Part shown: positions 37,582-45,980 of the stretch, one piece after another
Layout: each line of letters begins with the position of its first letter
How positions within the stretch are numbered: the first letter of the stretch is position 1
NCBI RefSeq assembly: GCF_022637415.1
Contig: NZ_CP093340.1
Coordinates: forward strand, 1,922,001 to 1,986,000
Length of the DNA: 64,000 bases
Source of the DNA: Luteimonas sp. S4-F44
GTDB lineage: Bacteria; Pseudomonadota; Gammaproteobacteria; Xanthomonadales; Xanthomonadaceae
Direction of reading: 5' to 3'
Notes under the pieces: generated by a model
The model's database searches: none
What the model was told of the DNA's origin: nothing
The model's input: the letters and a program-made list of their open reading frames with translations, nothing else
Made by a program: the position numbers and the translations under genes

Positions 37582-38298
37582 TCAGACGTCGTCGCGCGCG
37601 ACCTCGCGCAGCTTGCCCTGGTGCAGTTCCATCACCCGGTCGAGCTTGCGCGCCAGCCGGCGGTCGTGGGTCACCAGCACCAGGCTTGTGCGCTGCGCGC
37701 GGTTCATCTCCAGCATCAGCTCGAACACGGTCGCGGCGGTGCGCTCGTCGAGATTGCCGGTGGGTTCGTCGCCCAGCACGCAGGCCGGCTTGTTGACCAG
37801 CGCCCGCGCAACGGCCGCGCGCTGGCGCTCGCCCCCCGACAGCTCGCCCGGCTTGTGACCGAGCCGGTGGCCGAGCCCGACCGTCTCCAGCAGGCCGCGC
37901 GCACGCGTGGTCGCATCGCTGTCGCTGGCGCCGTTGAGCAGCGCCGGCAACATCACGTTCTCCAGCGCGGTGAATTCGGGCAGCAGGTGATGGAACTGGT
38001 AGACGAAGCCGAGCGCACGGTTGCGCAAGGTGCCGCGAGCCGCATTCGACAGCGCGCTCATCTGCTGCCCGGTGACGAACACCTCGCCCGCGCTCGGCAC
38101 ATCGAGCCCACCAAGCAGGTGCAGCAGCGTGCTCTTGCCGGCGCCCGAGGCACCGAGGATGGCGACGGTCTCGCCCGCCTGCACGGCGAAGTCGAGCCCG
38201 TCGAAGACCGGCGTATGCAGCTTGCCTTCGGCGTAGGTCTTGCCCAGGCCTTCGGCCGCCAACACGACGGTACCGGCTGTTTGCGGGTTCTCACTCAT
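37582..38298 (-). CDS. lolD: Lipoprotein-releasing ABC ATPase LolD
   Basis: ATPase of the LolCDE complex that extracts outer-membrane lipoproteins from the inner membrane; 238 aa. Walker [20 protein letters not shown]-loop [15 protein letters not shown], signature [17 protein letters not shown] and Walker [14 protein letters not shown], with LVTHD as switch His. Its start overlaps the end of the permease gene by 8 bp. Confidence 0.95.
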   Translation of the reverse strand: MSENPQTAGTVVLAAEGLGKTYAEGKLHTPVFDGLDFAVQAGETVAILGASGAGKSTLLHLLGGLDVPSAGEVFVTGQQMSALSNAARGTLRNRALGFVYQFHHLLPEFTALENVMLPALLNGASDSDATTRARGLLETVGLGHRLGHKPGELSGGERQRAAVARALVNKPACVLGDEPTGNLDERTAATVFELMLEMNRAQRTSLVLVTHDRRLARKLDRVMELHQGKLREVARDDV

Positions 38299-39532
38299 AA
38301 CGCAGCGCCTCCGCCGGTGCGGTGCGCGCCGCGCGCCATGCCGGATACAGGGTGGCCAGGAACGCCATCAGCAATGCGATCACGCCGATCATCGTCACGT
38401 CGCTGGCCTGCAGGTCGATCGGCAGGCCGGTGACGTAGTAGACGTCTTCTGGCATCAGCACCACGCCGAACAGGCGCTCGAGGGCGCGCAGGATGTGTTC
38501 GAGATTGAAGGTCAGCAGCAGGCCGCCGCAGACCCCGAGCACCGTCCCGATGACGCCGATCATCGTGCCCTGCACCATGAACACCTGCATGACTCCGCGC
38601 GGGGTCAGACCCAGCGTGCGCAGGATCGCGATGTCGGCATGCTTGTCGGTGACCAGCATGACTTGCGAGTTCAACAGCGAGAACGCGCCCATCAGGATGA
38701 TCAGCGACAAAAGGATGCCGATCATCGTCTTCTCGAGCTTCAGCGCCCGGAACATGTTGGCGTTCTCGCTGCTCCAGTCGCTGACCCGGTAGACCCCGCC
38801 CAGCCTGTGCACGAGGTCACGGGTGACCTGCTGGGCGAGATCCATGTCGTGCAGTTTCAGGCGCACGCCGGTCACGCCGTCGCCGATGCGCAGCAGCCGC
38901 TGCGCGTCCTGCAGGTTGACCACCGCCAGCCGGCGATCGAAATCCTGGTAACCGGCCTCGAACAGACCGCTGACGGTGAAGCGCTTGAGCTGCGGCACCG
39001 CGCCCATCGGCGTGACCTGAAAATCGGTGGTCACGATGACGCTGTCGCCGACGCCGACGCCGAGCCACAGCGCAAGTTCGCGGCCGAGCACGATGTTGAA
39101 GCTGCCCGGCTGCAGGTCCGACAGTTGGCCGACCACCATCGAGGTGGTGAGGTCGGAGACCTGGCCCTCGTCCTCGGGCGAGATCGCACGCACCGCGGCC
39201 GGCTCGTTGCGGCGGCCGCGCAGCAGCGCCTGCGTGTCGATGTACGGCGCCGCGCCGGCCACGCGTGGATCCTCGCGCGCGACATCGACCGCGCGTGCCC
39301 AGTTGTGCAGTGTGTCGCCCTCGGCGCTGATGGTCGCGTGCGCGACCATGCCGAGCATGCGGTCGCGGATTTCCTTCTGGAAACCGCTCATCACCGCCAG
39401 GGTCGTGATCAGCACGGTGACGCCGATCGCGATCGCGAAAATCGAGGCCAGCGAAATGAAGGAGATGAAGCCGTTGCGCCGTTTCGCCCGGAGATAACGC
39501 AGGCCAATGGCGGCGGGAATGGGTCTGAGCAT
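38291..39532 (-). CDS. lolC: Lipoprotein-releasing system permease LolC/LolE
   Basis: Inner-membrane permease of the Lol lipoprotein sorting system; 413 aa. One N-terminal helix ([20 protein letters not shown], about 20-50) precedes a large periplasmic domain (about 50-265), with three C-terminal helices (about 270-295, 315-345, 375-400). The family start [19 protein letters not shown] and motif [15 protein letters not shown] are present. Only one permease gene accompanies lolD, so the complex may be LolD2-LolF2-like (one permease as a homodimer), unless a second gene lies elsewhere. Downstream of sdhE/ygfX on the same strand. Confidence 0.93.
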   Translation of the reverse strand: MLRPIPAAIGLRYLRAKRRNGFISFISLASIFAIAIGVTVLITTLAVMSGFQKEIRDRMLGMVAHATISAEGDTLHNWARAVDVAREDPRVAGAAPYIDTQALLRGRRNEPAAVRAISPEDEGQVSDLTTSMVVGQLSDLQPGSFNIVLGRELALWLGVGVGDSVIVTTDFQVTPMGAVPQLKRFTVSGLFEAGYQDFDRRLAVVNLQDAQRLLRIGDGVTGVRLKLHDMDLAQQVTRDLVHRLGGVYRVSDWSSENANMFRALKLEKTMIGILLSLIILMGAFSLLNSQVMLVTDKHADIAILRTLGLTPRGVMQVFMVQGTMIGVIGTVLGVCGGLLLTFNLEHILRALERLFGVVLMPEDVYYVTGLPIDLQASDVTMIGVIALLMAFLATLYPAWRAARTAPAEALRYE

Positions 39533-39601
39533 GGGCGTCCGTCGATGGATGCGGGTCGTTGGCGATGGCGCGATCGCCGTGCCCGTCCCGCCGGGCAGCG
39601 G

Positions 39602-40069
39602 CTATGGTGCCATCGATTCCGCTGCGCGTGGCAGCGGACGCATCGCTGTAGCCAGACGCAGTTCACGGCGCCGCGGTGCCGGCAGGGTATCGGGCCACCA
39701 CAGCAGTCTGTGCGTGCGCCGGCCCTCGCGCCAGGTCAGACGGACGATCGGCCCCCGCCAATGCAGGCGCGGGGCCTCGAGTGCCCGCCCATCGAGCAGC
39801 ACCTGACCCGCCGCCTGCACGACGATGCGATGCGGCGGCTGTCGTGCGGTGCGCAGGATCGTGCGCAGGCCGCTGGCCAGGACGCAGGCGATGCCGAGCC
39901 AGGCGATCGGGCCCTGCAGTTCGGACAGCCGCAAGGCGCCGCAGGCGGCGAGCGTGAGCAGGCCCAACGCAGCGATCAGCAGACGCGACGGCCGCCAGTG
40001 CAGCCGAGCCGGCTCAGGGATCGGGCGGCAGCGCGCGGATGGATTGGACGAGGGCGTCGAGTTGCGCAT
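39602..40069 (-). CDS. YgfX/CptA-like membrane protein
   Basis: Up to 155 residues, with a hydrophobic hairpin near the N-terminus ([15 protein letters not shown] and [14 protein letters not shown]) and a cytoplasmic C-terminal part ([28 protein letters not shown]). This layout matches YgfX (CptA), a small membrane protein encoded immediately after sdhE (ygfY/cptB) in many proteobacteria and proposed as a toxin-like regulator of cell shape. Start is uncertain: ATG at 40069 lies inside sdhE, and a weaker start near its end would give about 135 aa. Call rests on position and topology rather than clear motifs. Confidence 0.6.
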   Translation of the reverse strand: MRNSTPSSNPSARCRPIPEPARLHWRPSRLLIAALGLLTLAACGALRLSELQGPIAWLGIACVLASGLRTILRTARQPPHRIVVQAAGQVLLDGRALEAPRLHWRGPIVRLTWREGRRTHRLLWWPDTLPAPRRRELRLATAMRPLPRAAESMAP

Positions 40070-40277
40070 CGGGCGACCGCTCATGGCCGAGGAACCACTT
40101 CCAGAGCCTATCGTCCTCGCATTCGAGCAGCCGTCGGAAAACATCCCGCTCGCTTTCAGAGGATGTCGCCCAACACCGATCAAGCCAGCGCTCGAACAGC
40201 CGATCGAGCTCGCGCATGCCGCGGCGGCTGCGCCAGCGCAGGCGCCGCAGTTCGGTGGTGTCGTCGTGATCGGTCAC
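40014..40277 (-). CDS. sdhE: FAD assembly factor SdhE
   Basis: Small (87 aa) helical protein promoting covalent FAD attachment to SdhA. It shows the family signature [20 protein letters not shown] (RGMxELD, the flavinylation motif), FERWLDRC, then [21 protein letters not shown] at 40277 is the start just before the conserved part. It lies downstream of sdhCDAB, separated by the 126-bp repeat array whose sense-strand frame ends in the GTGA of this start. Confidence 0.93.
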   Translation of the reverse strand: MTDHDDTTELRRLRWRSRRGMRELDRLFERWLDRCWATSSESERDVFRRLLECEDDRLWKWFLGHERSPDAQLDALVQSIRALPPDP

Positions 40278-40732
40278 GGGCGTGCGTTCTGGGTGCGGGC
40301 GTTCGCGGCTGCGGCCGATGCGGATGCGTCGGCTTGGCGCTTCCACATCATTGGGGATGTTCTATGCCATCCATGGCGGCGCACTGCCGACTCCGGAGAG
40401 ACCGGCCCGCACATCCGTGTGCGGGCGTTCGCGAGCGCAGCCGACGCGGATGCGTCGGCTTGGCGCTCATGACGCATCAGGCTTGTTCGGCGCCGTCCAT
40501 GGCGTGGCAGTGCCGGCTCCGGTGAGACCGGCCCGCACATCCGTGTGCGGGCGTTCGCGAGCGCAGCCGACGCGGATGCGTCGGCTTGGCGCTCATGACG
40601 CATCAGGCTTGTTCGGCGCCGTACATGGCGTGGCAGTGCCGGCTCCGGTGAGACCGGCCCGCACATCCGTGTGCGGGCGTTCGCGAGCGCAGCCGACGCG
40701 GATGCGTCGGCTTGGCGCGCTCGCTCACCCAC
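40274..40732 (-). CDS. Possible 152-aa repeat ORF filling the sdhB-sdhE gap
   Basis: On the sdh sense strand the repeat unit is 126 bp (42 codons), so one frame stays open throughout. GTG at 40732 overlaps the sdhB end by 8 bp, and the TGA at 40274-40276 overlaps the GTG of sdhE. The unit reads [20 protein letters not shown] then [11 protein letters not shown] and [10 protein letters not shown], about 3.5 times, one Cys per unit. It has no signal peptide, membrane segment or known domain. Hairpin-forming repeats in GC-rich DNA readily give such frames, so translation is unproven; the exact overlaps at both ends are the only positive sign. Confidence 0.25.
   Translation of the reverse strand: MGERARQADASASAALANARTRMCGPVSPEPALPRHVRRRTSLMRHERQADASASAALANARTRMCGPVSPEPALPRHGRRRTSLMRHERQADASASAALANARTRMCGPVSPESAVRRHGWHRTSPMMWKRQADASASAAAANARTQNARP
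40293..40718. repeat. 126-bp tandem array of paired hairpins between sdhB and sdhE
   Basis: Units start GTGCGGGCGTTCG at 40293, 40419, 40545 and 40671; the last is cut after about 48 bp. Each junction carries hairpin A, GCCCGCACA-TCCG-TGTGCGGGC (for example 40405-40426). Each unit has hairpin B, AGCCGACGC-GGAT-GCGTCGGCT (for example 40439-40460). Both have 9-bp perfect stems with 4-nt loops. Units 2 and 3 differ by about one base; unit 1 is more diverged in its middle. The gap of 447 bp between sdhB and sdhE holds nothing else apart from the frame noted separately. Confidence 0.96.
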
Positions 40733-41507
40733 GTCGTGCGAGCATCAGTTGCTTGATCTGGCCGATCGCCTGGGCCGGGTTCAGCCCCTTGGGGCAGGTC
40801 CGCGCGCAGTTCATGATCGTGTGGCAGCGGTAGAGCTTGAACGGATCTTCCAGGTCATCCAGGCGCGCGCCGGTGTCCTCGTCGCGGCTGTCGATGATCC
40901 AGCGATAGGCTTGGAGCAGGATCGCCGGCCCCAGATAGCGTTCGCCGTTCCACCAGTAGCTCGGGCAGCTGGTCGAGCAGCATGCGCACAGGATGCACTC
41001 ATAGAGGCCATCGAGCTTGTCGCGGTCCTCGGGCGACTGCAGCCGCTCGCGATCCGGCGCTGCCGTCTGGGTGCGGATCCACGGCTGGATCGACGCGTAC
41101 TGCGCATAGAAGTGCGTGAGGTCGGGCACCAGATCCTTGACCACACTCATATGCGGCAGCGGGTAGATCGGCACCTCGCTCTTCTTGCAGTCGTCGATCG
41201 CGCGCGTACACGCCAGCGTGTTAGTGCCGTCGATGTTCATCGCGCACGAGCCGCAGATGCCCTCGCGGCACGAGCGACGGAACGTCAGCGTCGGATCGAT
41301 CTCGTTCTTGATCTTGATCAGCGCGTCCAGGACCATCGGCCCGCACTTGTCGAGGTCGAGCTCGTAGGTGTCGGTGCTGGGGTTCTCGCCGGAATCGGGA
41401 TTCCAGCGATAGATCTTGAACGTGCGCGTGCGCTTGGCGCCCGGCGCGGCCGGGAAGTGCCGGCCCTTCTTGATCTTGGAGTTCTTCGGGAGCGTGAATT
41501 CGGCCAT
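40725..41507 (-). CDS. sdhB: Succinate dehydrogenase iron-sulfur subunit
   Basis: Complex II electron-transfer subunit, 260 aa. [2Fe-2S] ligands in [20 protein letters not shown] and following Cys. [4Fe-4S] and [3Fe-4S] ligands in [16 protein letters not shown] and [18 protein letters not shown]. It carries electrons from SdhA FADH2 to ubiquinone. Start [15 protein letters not shown] at 41507; 15 bp after sdhA. Confidence 0.97.
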   Translation of the reverse strand: MAEFTLPKNSKIKKGRHFPAAPGAKRTRTFKIYRWNPDSGENPSTDTYELDLDKCGPMVLDALIKIKNEIDPTLTFRRSCREGICGSCAMNIDGTNTLACTRAIDDCKKSEVPIYPLPHMSVVKDLVPDLTHFYAQYASIQPWIRTQTAAPDRERLQSPEDRDKLDGLYECILCACCSTSCPSYWWNGERYLGPAILLQAYRWIIDSRDEDTGARLDDLEDPFKLYRCHTIMNCARTCPKGLNPAQAIGQIKQLMLARRG

Positions 41508-41522
41508 GTGGGGTCTCCCGGC

Positions 41523-43310
41523 TCAGTAGACGCGTGCTTTGGGGGGCACGACTTCGACTTCGTCGTCGAGCGTGTACATATGCACCGGACGATAGTCGAT
41601 CTTCGTGTTGCCGGCCTCGTCCGCCCAGCACAGGGTGTGCTTGTGCCAGTGCTCGTCGTCGCGGTCCGGGTAATCCTCGTGGGCGTGCGCGCCGCGCGAT
41701 TCCTTGCGGTTCTCGGCCGAGACGATCGTCACCAGCGCTTGGCCCAGCAGATTCTCCAGTTCCAGCGTCTCGATCAGATCCGAGTTCCAGACCAGCGAGC
41801 GGTCGCTGACCTTGACGTCGGCGAACGAGGCGTGGATCTCGCGGATCTTGTCCACGCCCTGCTTGAGCGTCTCGCTGGTGCGAAACACCGCCGCGTCGTT
41901 CTGCATCGTGCGCTGCATGCGGTCGCGGATCACCGCAGTCGCGGTGTCGCCCTTGGCATTGCGCAGCTTGTCCAGGCGCGCCAGCGACTTGTCGCAGGCA
42001 TCGGCCGGCAGAGGCTTGTGGCGCGCGTCGGGCTGGATCGTCTCCGCGCAGCGGTTGGCCACCGCGCGGCCGAACACCACCAGGTCGAGCAGCGAGTTGG
42101 AGCCCAGGCGGTTGGCGCCGTGCACCGACACGCAGGCCGCTTCGCCGATCGCGTACAGGCCGGGCACGACCGCATCCGGGTTGCCGTCCTTCAACTGCAC
42201 GACTTCGCCGTGATAGTTGGTCGGGATGCCGCCCATGTTGTAGTGCACGGTCGGGATCACCGGGATCGGCTGCTTCTCCACGTCGACGCCGGCGAAGATC
42301 CGCGCGCTCTCGGCGATGCCGGGCAGCTTCTTGTGGATGTCGGCCGGGTCCAGATGGGTCAGGTCGAGATGGATGTGGTCCTTGTGCTCGCCGACGCCGC
42401 GCCCCTCGCGGATCTCCATCGTCATCGAACGGCTGACCACGTCGCGCGAGGCCAGGTCCTTGGCGTTGGGGGCGTAGCGCTCCATGAAGCGCTCGCCGCT
42501 GGCGTTGCGCAGAATGCCGCCTTCGCCGCGCACGCCCTCGGTGATCAGACAGCCCGCGCCGTAGATGCCGGTCGGGTGGAACTGCACGAACTCCATATCC
42601 TGCAGGCCGAGACCGGCGCGCAGCGCCATGCCGCCGCCGTCGCCGGTGCAGGTGTGCGCCGAGGTCGCCGAGAAATAGGCGCGTCCGTAGCCGCCGGTCG
42701 CCAGCACCACGCCCTGGGCGCGGAACAGGTGCAGCGTGCCCTCGGCCATGTCGAGTGCGAGCACACCGCGGCAGGCGCCCTCCTCGTCCATGATCAGATC
42801 GAGCGCGAAGTACTCCACGAAGAAACGCGCATCGTGCTTGAGCGACTGCTGGTAGAGCGTGTGCAGGATGGCGTGGCCGGTGCGGTCGGCGGCCGCGCAC
42901 GTGCGCTGGGCGATGCCCTGGCCGTAGTGCGTGGTCATGCCGCCGAACGGGCGCTGGTAGATCTTGCCTTCCTGGGTGCGCGAGAACGGCACGCCCTGGT
43001 GCTCGAGCTCGATGATCGCCGGGATCGCCTCACGGCACATGTACTGGATGGCGTCCTGATCGCCCAGCCAGTCCGACCCCTTGATGGTGTCGTAGAAGTG
43101 GAAGCGCCAGTCGTCCTCGCCCATGTTGCCGAGCGCGGCCGAGATGCCACCCTGGGCGGCGACGGTATGCGAGCGGGTCGGGAAGACCTTGGTCAGGCAC
43201 GCGGTCTGCAGGCCCTTGTGGGCCAGGCCGAAGGTCGCGCGCAGGCCGGCGCCACCGGCGCCGACGACGATCATGTCGTACTTGTGTTCGGTAATCGGGT
43301 AAGCGGTCAT
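41523..43310 (-). CDS. sdhA: Succinate dehydrogenase flavoprotein subunit
   Basis: Catalytic subunit of complex II, oxidising succinate to fumarate; 595 aa. FAD-binding [34 protein letters not shown] includes the His that carries covalent FAD; active-site [11 protein letters not shown] and [20 protein letters not shown]. The start is written GTG-ATG; ATG at 43310 is preferred. Covalent flavinylation probably uses SdhE and the SDHAF4-like protein encoded at either end of this cluster. Confidence 0.97.
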   Translation of the reverse strand: MTAYPITEHKYDMIVVGAGGAGLRATFGLAHKGLQTACLTKVFPTRSHTVAAQGGISAALGNMGEDDWRFHFYDTIKGSDWLGDQDAIQYMCREAIPAIIELEHQGVPFSRTQEGKIYQRPFGGMTTHYGQGIAQRTCAAADRTGHAILHTLYQQSLKHDARFFVEYFALDLIMDEEGACRGVLALDMAEGTLHLFRAQGVVLATGGYGRAYFSATSAHTCTGDGGGMALRAGLGLQDMEFVQFHPTGIYGAGCLITEGVRGEGGILRNASGERFMERYAPNAKDLASRDVVSRSMTMEIREGRGVGEHKDHIHLDLTHLDPADIHKKLPGIAESARIFAGVDVEKQPIPVIPTVHYNMGGIPTNYHGEVVQLKDGNPDAVVPGLYAIGEAACVSVHGANRLGSNSLLDLVVFGRAVANRCAETIQPDARHKPLPADACDKSLARLDKLRNAKGDTATAVIRDRMQRTMQNDAAVFRTSETLKQGVDKIREIHASFADVKVSDRSLVWNSDLIETLELENLLGQALVTIVSAENRKESRGAHAHEDYPDRDDEHWHKHTLCWADEAGNTKIDYRPVHMYTLDDEVEVVPPKARVY

Positions 43311-43317
43311 CACGGAC

Positions 43318-43731
43318 TCAGGCAGTGAAGGCGATGCGGGCGATCGCGTACAGCGAGGCGATGGCGCCCAGCCCGCAGAGGAAGGTCACGAGCAGCTGGA
43401 GGGCCAGCTCGATGGACCGCTTGTGCACGTAGTCCTCGATCACGACCTGCAGGCCGAGCTTGGCGTGCCAGAACAGCGTGACCAGGAAGATCGAGAACAG
43501 GATCGCGTTCCACGGCCGGGCGATGATCGCGCGTGCCGTCTCCAGCTCCGCGCCGACCAGCGACAACAGGGTCAGCACGAACCAGACGACCAGCGGCACC
43601 AGGATGATCGCGGTGACCCGCTGCTTCCAGAAGTGCGTCGTACCCGACTTGCCCGAGCCCAGGCCCTGGGCGCGCTTGACCGGCGTGCGCAGCGGCACTG
43701 CGCGCGAGGTCTCTCCACCGCCGCCGCTCAT
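43318..43731 (-). CDS. sdhD: Succinate dehydrogenase membrane anchor subunit SdhD
   Basis: Membrane anchor of complex II, 137 aa, three transmembrane helices (about 35-58, 72-92, 110-133). [20 protein letters not shown] at the N-terminal side contributes to the quinone/heme region, and the helix 2 [15 protein letters not shown] carries the heme-axial His and the Asp/Tyr near the quinone site. ATG overlaps the sdhC stop (ATGA). Confidence 0.93.
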   Translation of the reverse strand: MSGGGGETSRAVPLRTPVKRAQGLGSGKSGTTHFWKQRVTAIILVPLVVWFVLTLLSLVGAELETARAIIARPWNAILFSIFLVTLFWHAKLGLQVVIEDYVHKRSIELALQLLVTFLCGLGAIASLYAIARIAFTA

Positions 43732-44117
43732 GCCGCACCCCGCAGGCCGAAGAACCAGATGATGCCGGTGATCAGGAAACCGAGCACGAACACCGCGTAG
43801 CCCGAGGCATAGGCCTTGGGAATCTCGAAGCCCCACCCCGCATCCCAGAGCAGGTGGCGGATGCCGTTGAGCAGGTGGTAGATCAGCGCCAGCGTGAAGC
43901 CGAACAGGAAGATCAGCCCCATCGGCGAGGCCCATTGCCGGGAGGCGAACGCGTAGGCGTCGCCGCCTGCGGCGATGGACATCAGCCACCACACCAGGGA
44001 AATGCCGCCGACCGCCAACGAAACGCCGGTGATACGGTGGAGGATGGACATGGTCGAGGTCATCTGCGGTCGATAGACCTGCAGATGCGGCGACAGAGGA
44101 CGGTTGGGATGTGCCAT
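43728..44117 (-). CDS. sdhC: Succinate dehydrogenase cytochrome b556 subunit SdhC
   Basis: Membrane anchor binding heme b and ubiquinone, 129 aa, three helices. NRPLSPHLQVYRPQMTSTMS then ILHRITGVSL is the family N-terminal signature (Ser and Arg of the quinone site). The heme His is in ALIYHLLNGIRHLLWD. ATG at 44117 gives MAHPNRPLSPHLQ, the expected start. First gene of sdhCDAB. Confidence 0.95.
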   Translation of the reverse strand: MAHPNRPLSPHLQVYRPQMTSTMSILHRITGVSLAVGGISLVWWLMSIAAGGDAYAFASRQWASPMGLIFLFGFTLALIYHLLNGIRHLLWDAGWGFEIPKAYASGYAVFVLGFLITGIIWFFGLRGAA

Positions 44118-44202
44118 CGCTGGCTGGTCTCCTCGCTGGCGGCGTCGCGCCGCGTGGCTGGTGGTACACAGGGCCGCTCGCGCCGACGCGATGCGGCGGC
44201 GA

Positions 44203-44376
44203 TCAGAAATCGATGCAGCGGCCGTTCTTTTCCCAGTCGCCATAACGGGTGGGATCGAGACCGTCACGGCCCCCGATCTCGACCGCTGGCTCCGGCTCGG
44301 GTGCCGGAACGGGCGTGACCGCCGGTTCCGGCCGCGGCGTTGCCGCGTCGTCGCCTATGATGTCCGGGGTGATCAT
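44203..44376 (-). CDS. SDHAF4-like (DUF1674) succinate dehydrogenase assembly factor
   Basis: A 57-residue protein ending GLDPTRYGDWEKNGRCIDF, the DUF1674/SDHAF4 signature (PTRYGDWExxGRxxDF). The N-terminal half is Pro/Glu-rich and probably disordered. In mitochondria SDHAF4 binds free flavinylated SdhA and promotes its joining to SdhB. It lies 85 bp upstream of sdhC on the same strand, which supports a complex II role. ATG at 44376 chosen; ATG at 44403 would add nine residues and would overlap the ygfZ start on the other strand. Confidence 0.85.
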   Translation of the reverse strand: MITPDIIGDDAATPRPEPAVTPVPAPEPEPAVEIGGRDGLDPTRYGDWEKNGRCIDF

Positions 44377-44401
44377 TCGTTCAATTTTAGTTCCCACACC
44401 C

Positions 44402-45283
44402 ATGGTAAACAAGCCACATCCCCTACCCGACGCGGATTTCGCCCTCTCCGGCCTGTATGTGCTGCGTCTGTCGGGCCGCGATGCGCTCGCATTCGCACAG
44501 GCCCAGTTCATGAACGACGTGTCCGCGCTCGCTGATGGCCAGTGGCAGTGGAGCGGCTGGCTGACGCCCAAGGGCCGCCTCGTCGCGCTTTTCGCGCTGC
44601 TGCGCCGCGACGCGCAGACACTCGACCTGGTCCTGCACGACGGCGATCCCGCCGTGTTCGCCGATGCGCTGAAACGATTCGTATTCCGCAGCAAGGTCAC
44701 GATCGCGATGGCGGGCACGACCGCCACCGGCCGGTTTGCCGCCCCGGCGGTCGCGCAAGGCGCTCGGGCCGCATTCGATGGCGAGGCGACGGAACTGGAC
44801 CTTGGCGTGCCATCGCAGCCGCGCACCTTGCGCCTGCAGCCGGTTGTGCCGGACGCAGCCACGACGCCGGCAGCCGATGCTGCGCCGCAGGCCGAGGCCG
44901 ATGCGCACTGGCGCGCGATCGATCTGGCGCACGGGCTGCCGCGTTTGGCCGCCAGCGAGTTCGACCGCTGGACGCCGCAGCAGCTCTCGCTTGACCGCCT
45001 GCGGGCCTACAGCGTCAAGAAGGGCTGCTACCCGGGCCAGGAGATCGTGGCGCGGACGCATTTCCTGGGCCAGAGCAAGCGCGGCCTGGTCGCGCTGCAC
45101 GGTGCCCACACCGCACAGGCCGGTCATGACGTCGCCGCCGACGGCGCGTCGGTCGGTCGGATCGTCGCCCTTTCGACGCAGGTCCAGCTTGCGGTGCTGC
45201 CGCTGGATCTGGGACCTGCGTCACTGACGGTCGATGCGTATCCAGTGACGGCCGTACCACTGTGCGACGGCTTGCTGCGCTGA
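44402..45283 (+). CDS. ygfZ: Folate-binding Fe-S cluster repair protein YgfZ
   Basis: Tetrahydrofolate-binding protein of the GcvT fold that supports maintenance of certain iron-sulfur enzymes; 293 aa. The diagnostic motif KKGCYPGQEIVARTHFLGQ (KGCYxGQE, redox Cys) is near residue 205-222. DFALSGLYVLRLSGRDALAF and WLTPKGRLVALFALLR match the N-terminal domain. Divergent from the SDHAF4-like gene with 25 bp between starts, so a shared promoter region is likely; link to complex II Fe-S maturation is plausible. Confidence 0.93.
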   Translation: MVNKPHPLPDADFALSGLYVLRLSGRDALAFAQAQFMNDVSALADGQWQWSGWLTPKGRLVALFALLRRDAQTLDLVLHDGDPAVFADALKRFVFRSKVTIAMAGTTATGRFAAPAVAQGARAAFDGEATELDLGVPSQPRTLRLQPVVPDAATTPAADAAPQAEADAHWRAIDLAHGLPRLAASEFDRWTPQQLSLDRLRAYSVKKGCYPGQEIVARTHFLGQSKRGLVALHGAHTAQAGHDVAADGASVGRIVALSTQVQLAVLPLDLGPASLTVDAYPVTAVPLCDGLLR

Positions 45284-45428
45284 GCGCCCCGCCCCCCCTT
45301 TTCATGCCCGACGCGACTGCTATGCTCGGCCGCTGACAGGGCGCGCAAGCGTTGGGGAATGTCGAAGCAGTCGCCGGACCGGCTGCGGTCCGGCGGCAGG
45401 GGAAACGGGAAAGCTCAAAGGGGATGTC

Positions 45429-45932
45429 ATGAAGCGCACTCGCTTGTCCGCGGCCTTCGCCGCGTCCGTTGTTTCGCTCGCATTGGCGGCCTGCTCGTCC
45501 ACACCGAAGACGCAGCCGCCGGCACCGCAGCCGCCCGCACCGTCGAGCGCCTTTATCGAGAAGCTCGATGCAGACGGTCTGTTCGCGTTCGGCAAGGCCG
45601 GCATCCGCGACCTCAGCCCGGATGGACGCACTGCGCTCGATGCGATCGCCGCCCGGCTCTCGGAAAACGCGCACCGGCTGGATATCGTCCACGTCATCGG
45701 CCACAGCGACCGCATCGGCAACGCCAAGGGCAACCTGCGGCTATCCAACCAGCGGGCCGAAGCGGTCCGCGCGTATCTGGTCGAACACGGCGTGCCCGCC
45801 GACCGGATCACCGCGGTTGGGCGCGGCGATGTGGAGCCGGTGGTCGAGTGCCGCAGCGAGCGCGGCCAGGCCTTGATCGCCTGTCTGGCGCCGAACCGCC
45901 GCGTCGAGGTCCGGGCCCGCTTCGCGGACTGA
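45429..45932 (+). CDS. OmpA-family outer-membrane lipoprotein
   Basis: A 167-residue lipoprotein: signal peptide with lipobox LAAC (Cys about 21), a Pro-rich linker, and a C-terminal OmpA/MotB peptidoglycan-binding domain (about 45-165). LDADGLFAFGKAGIRDLSPD, VIGHSDRIGNAKGNLRLSNQ and RAEAVRAYLVEHGVPADRI match that domain, with AVGRGDVEPVVEC and NRRVEVRARFAD at the end. The peptidoglycan-binding Asp and Arg (LSNQRAEAVR) are present. Expected to tether the outer membrane to the wall. Terminator follows 18 bp after the stop. Confidence 0.9.
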   Translation: MKRTRLSAAFAASVVSLALAACSSTPKTQPPAPQPPAPSSAFIEKLDADGLFAFGKAGIRDLSPDGRTALDAIAARLSENAHRLDIVHVIGHSDRIGNAKGNLRLSNQRAEAVRAYLVEHGVPADRITAVGRGDVEPVVECRSERGQALIACLAPNRRVEVRARFAD

Positions 45933-45950
45933 TCGGACCAAACCCCAGGA

Positions 45951-45973
45951 GGGCCGGCGCATTTCGCCGGCCC
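45951..45973. terminator. Terminator between the OmpA gene and BCKDH E1
   Basis: GGGCCGGCG-CATTT-CGCCGGCCC then TTTCG. A 9-bp perfect GC stem between converging genes; T-run is short. Confidence 0.8.
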
Positions 45974-45980
45974 TTTCGCG

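Noticed and set aside
40293..40718. CRISPR array
   Set aside because: Repeats are head-to-tail 126-bp units with no unique spacers and no cas genes.
40282..40833. Plus-strand repeat frame through the 126-bp array
   Set aside because: Open only because the period is a multiple of three; it has no relation to gene boundaries and runs antisense into sdhB.
40671..43328. 885-codon plus-strand frame opposite sdhA/sdhB
   Set aside because: Antisense of strongly conserved complex II genes; starts within the repeat array.
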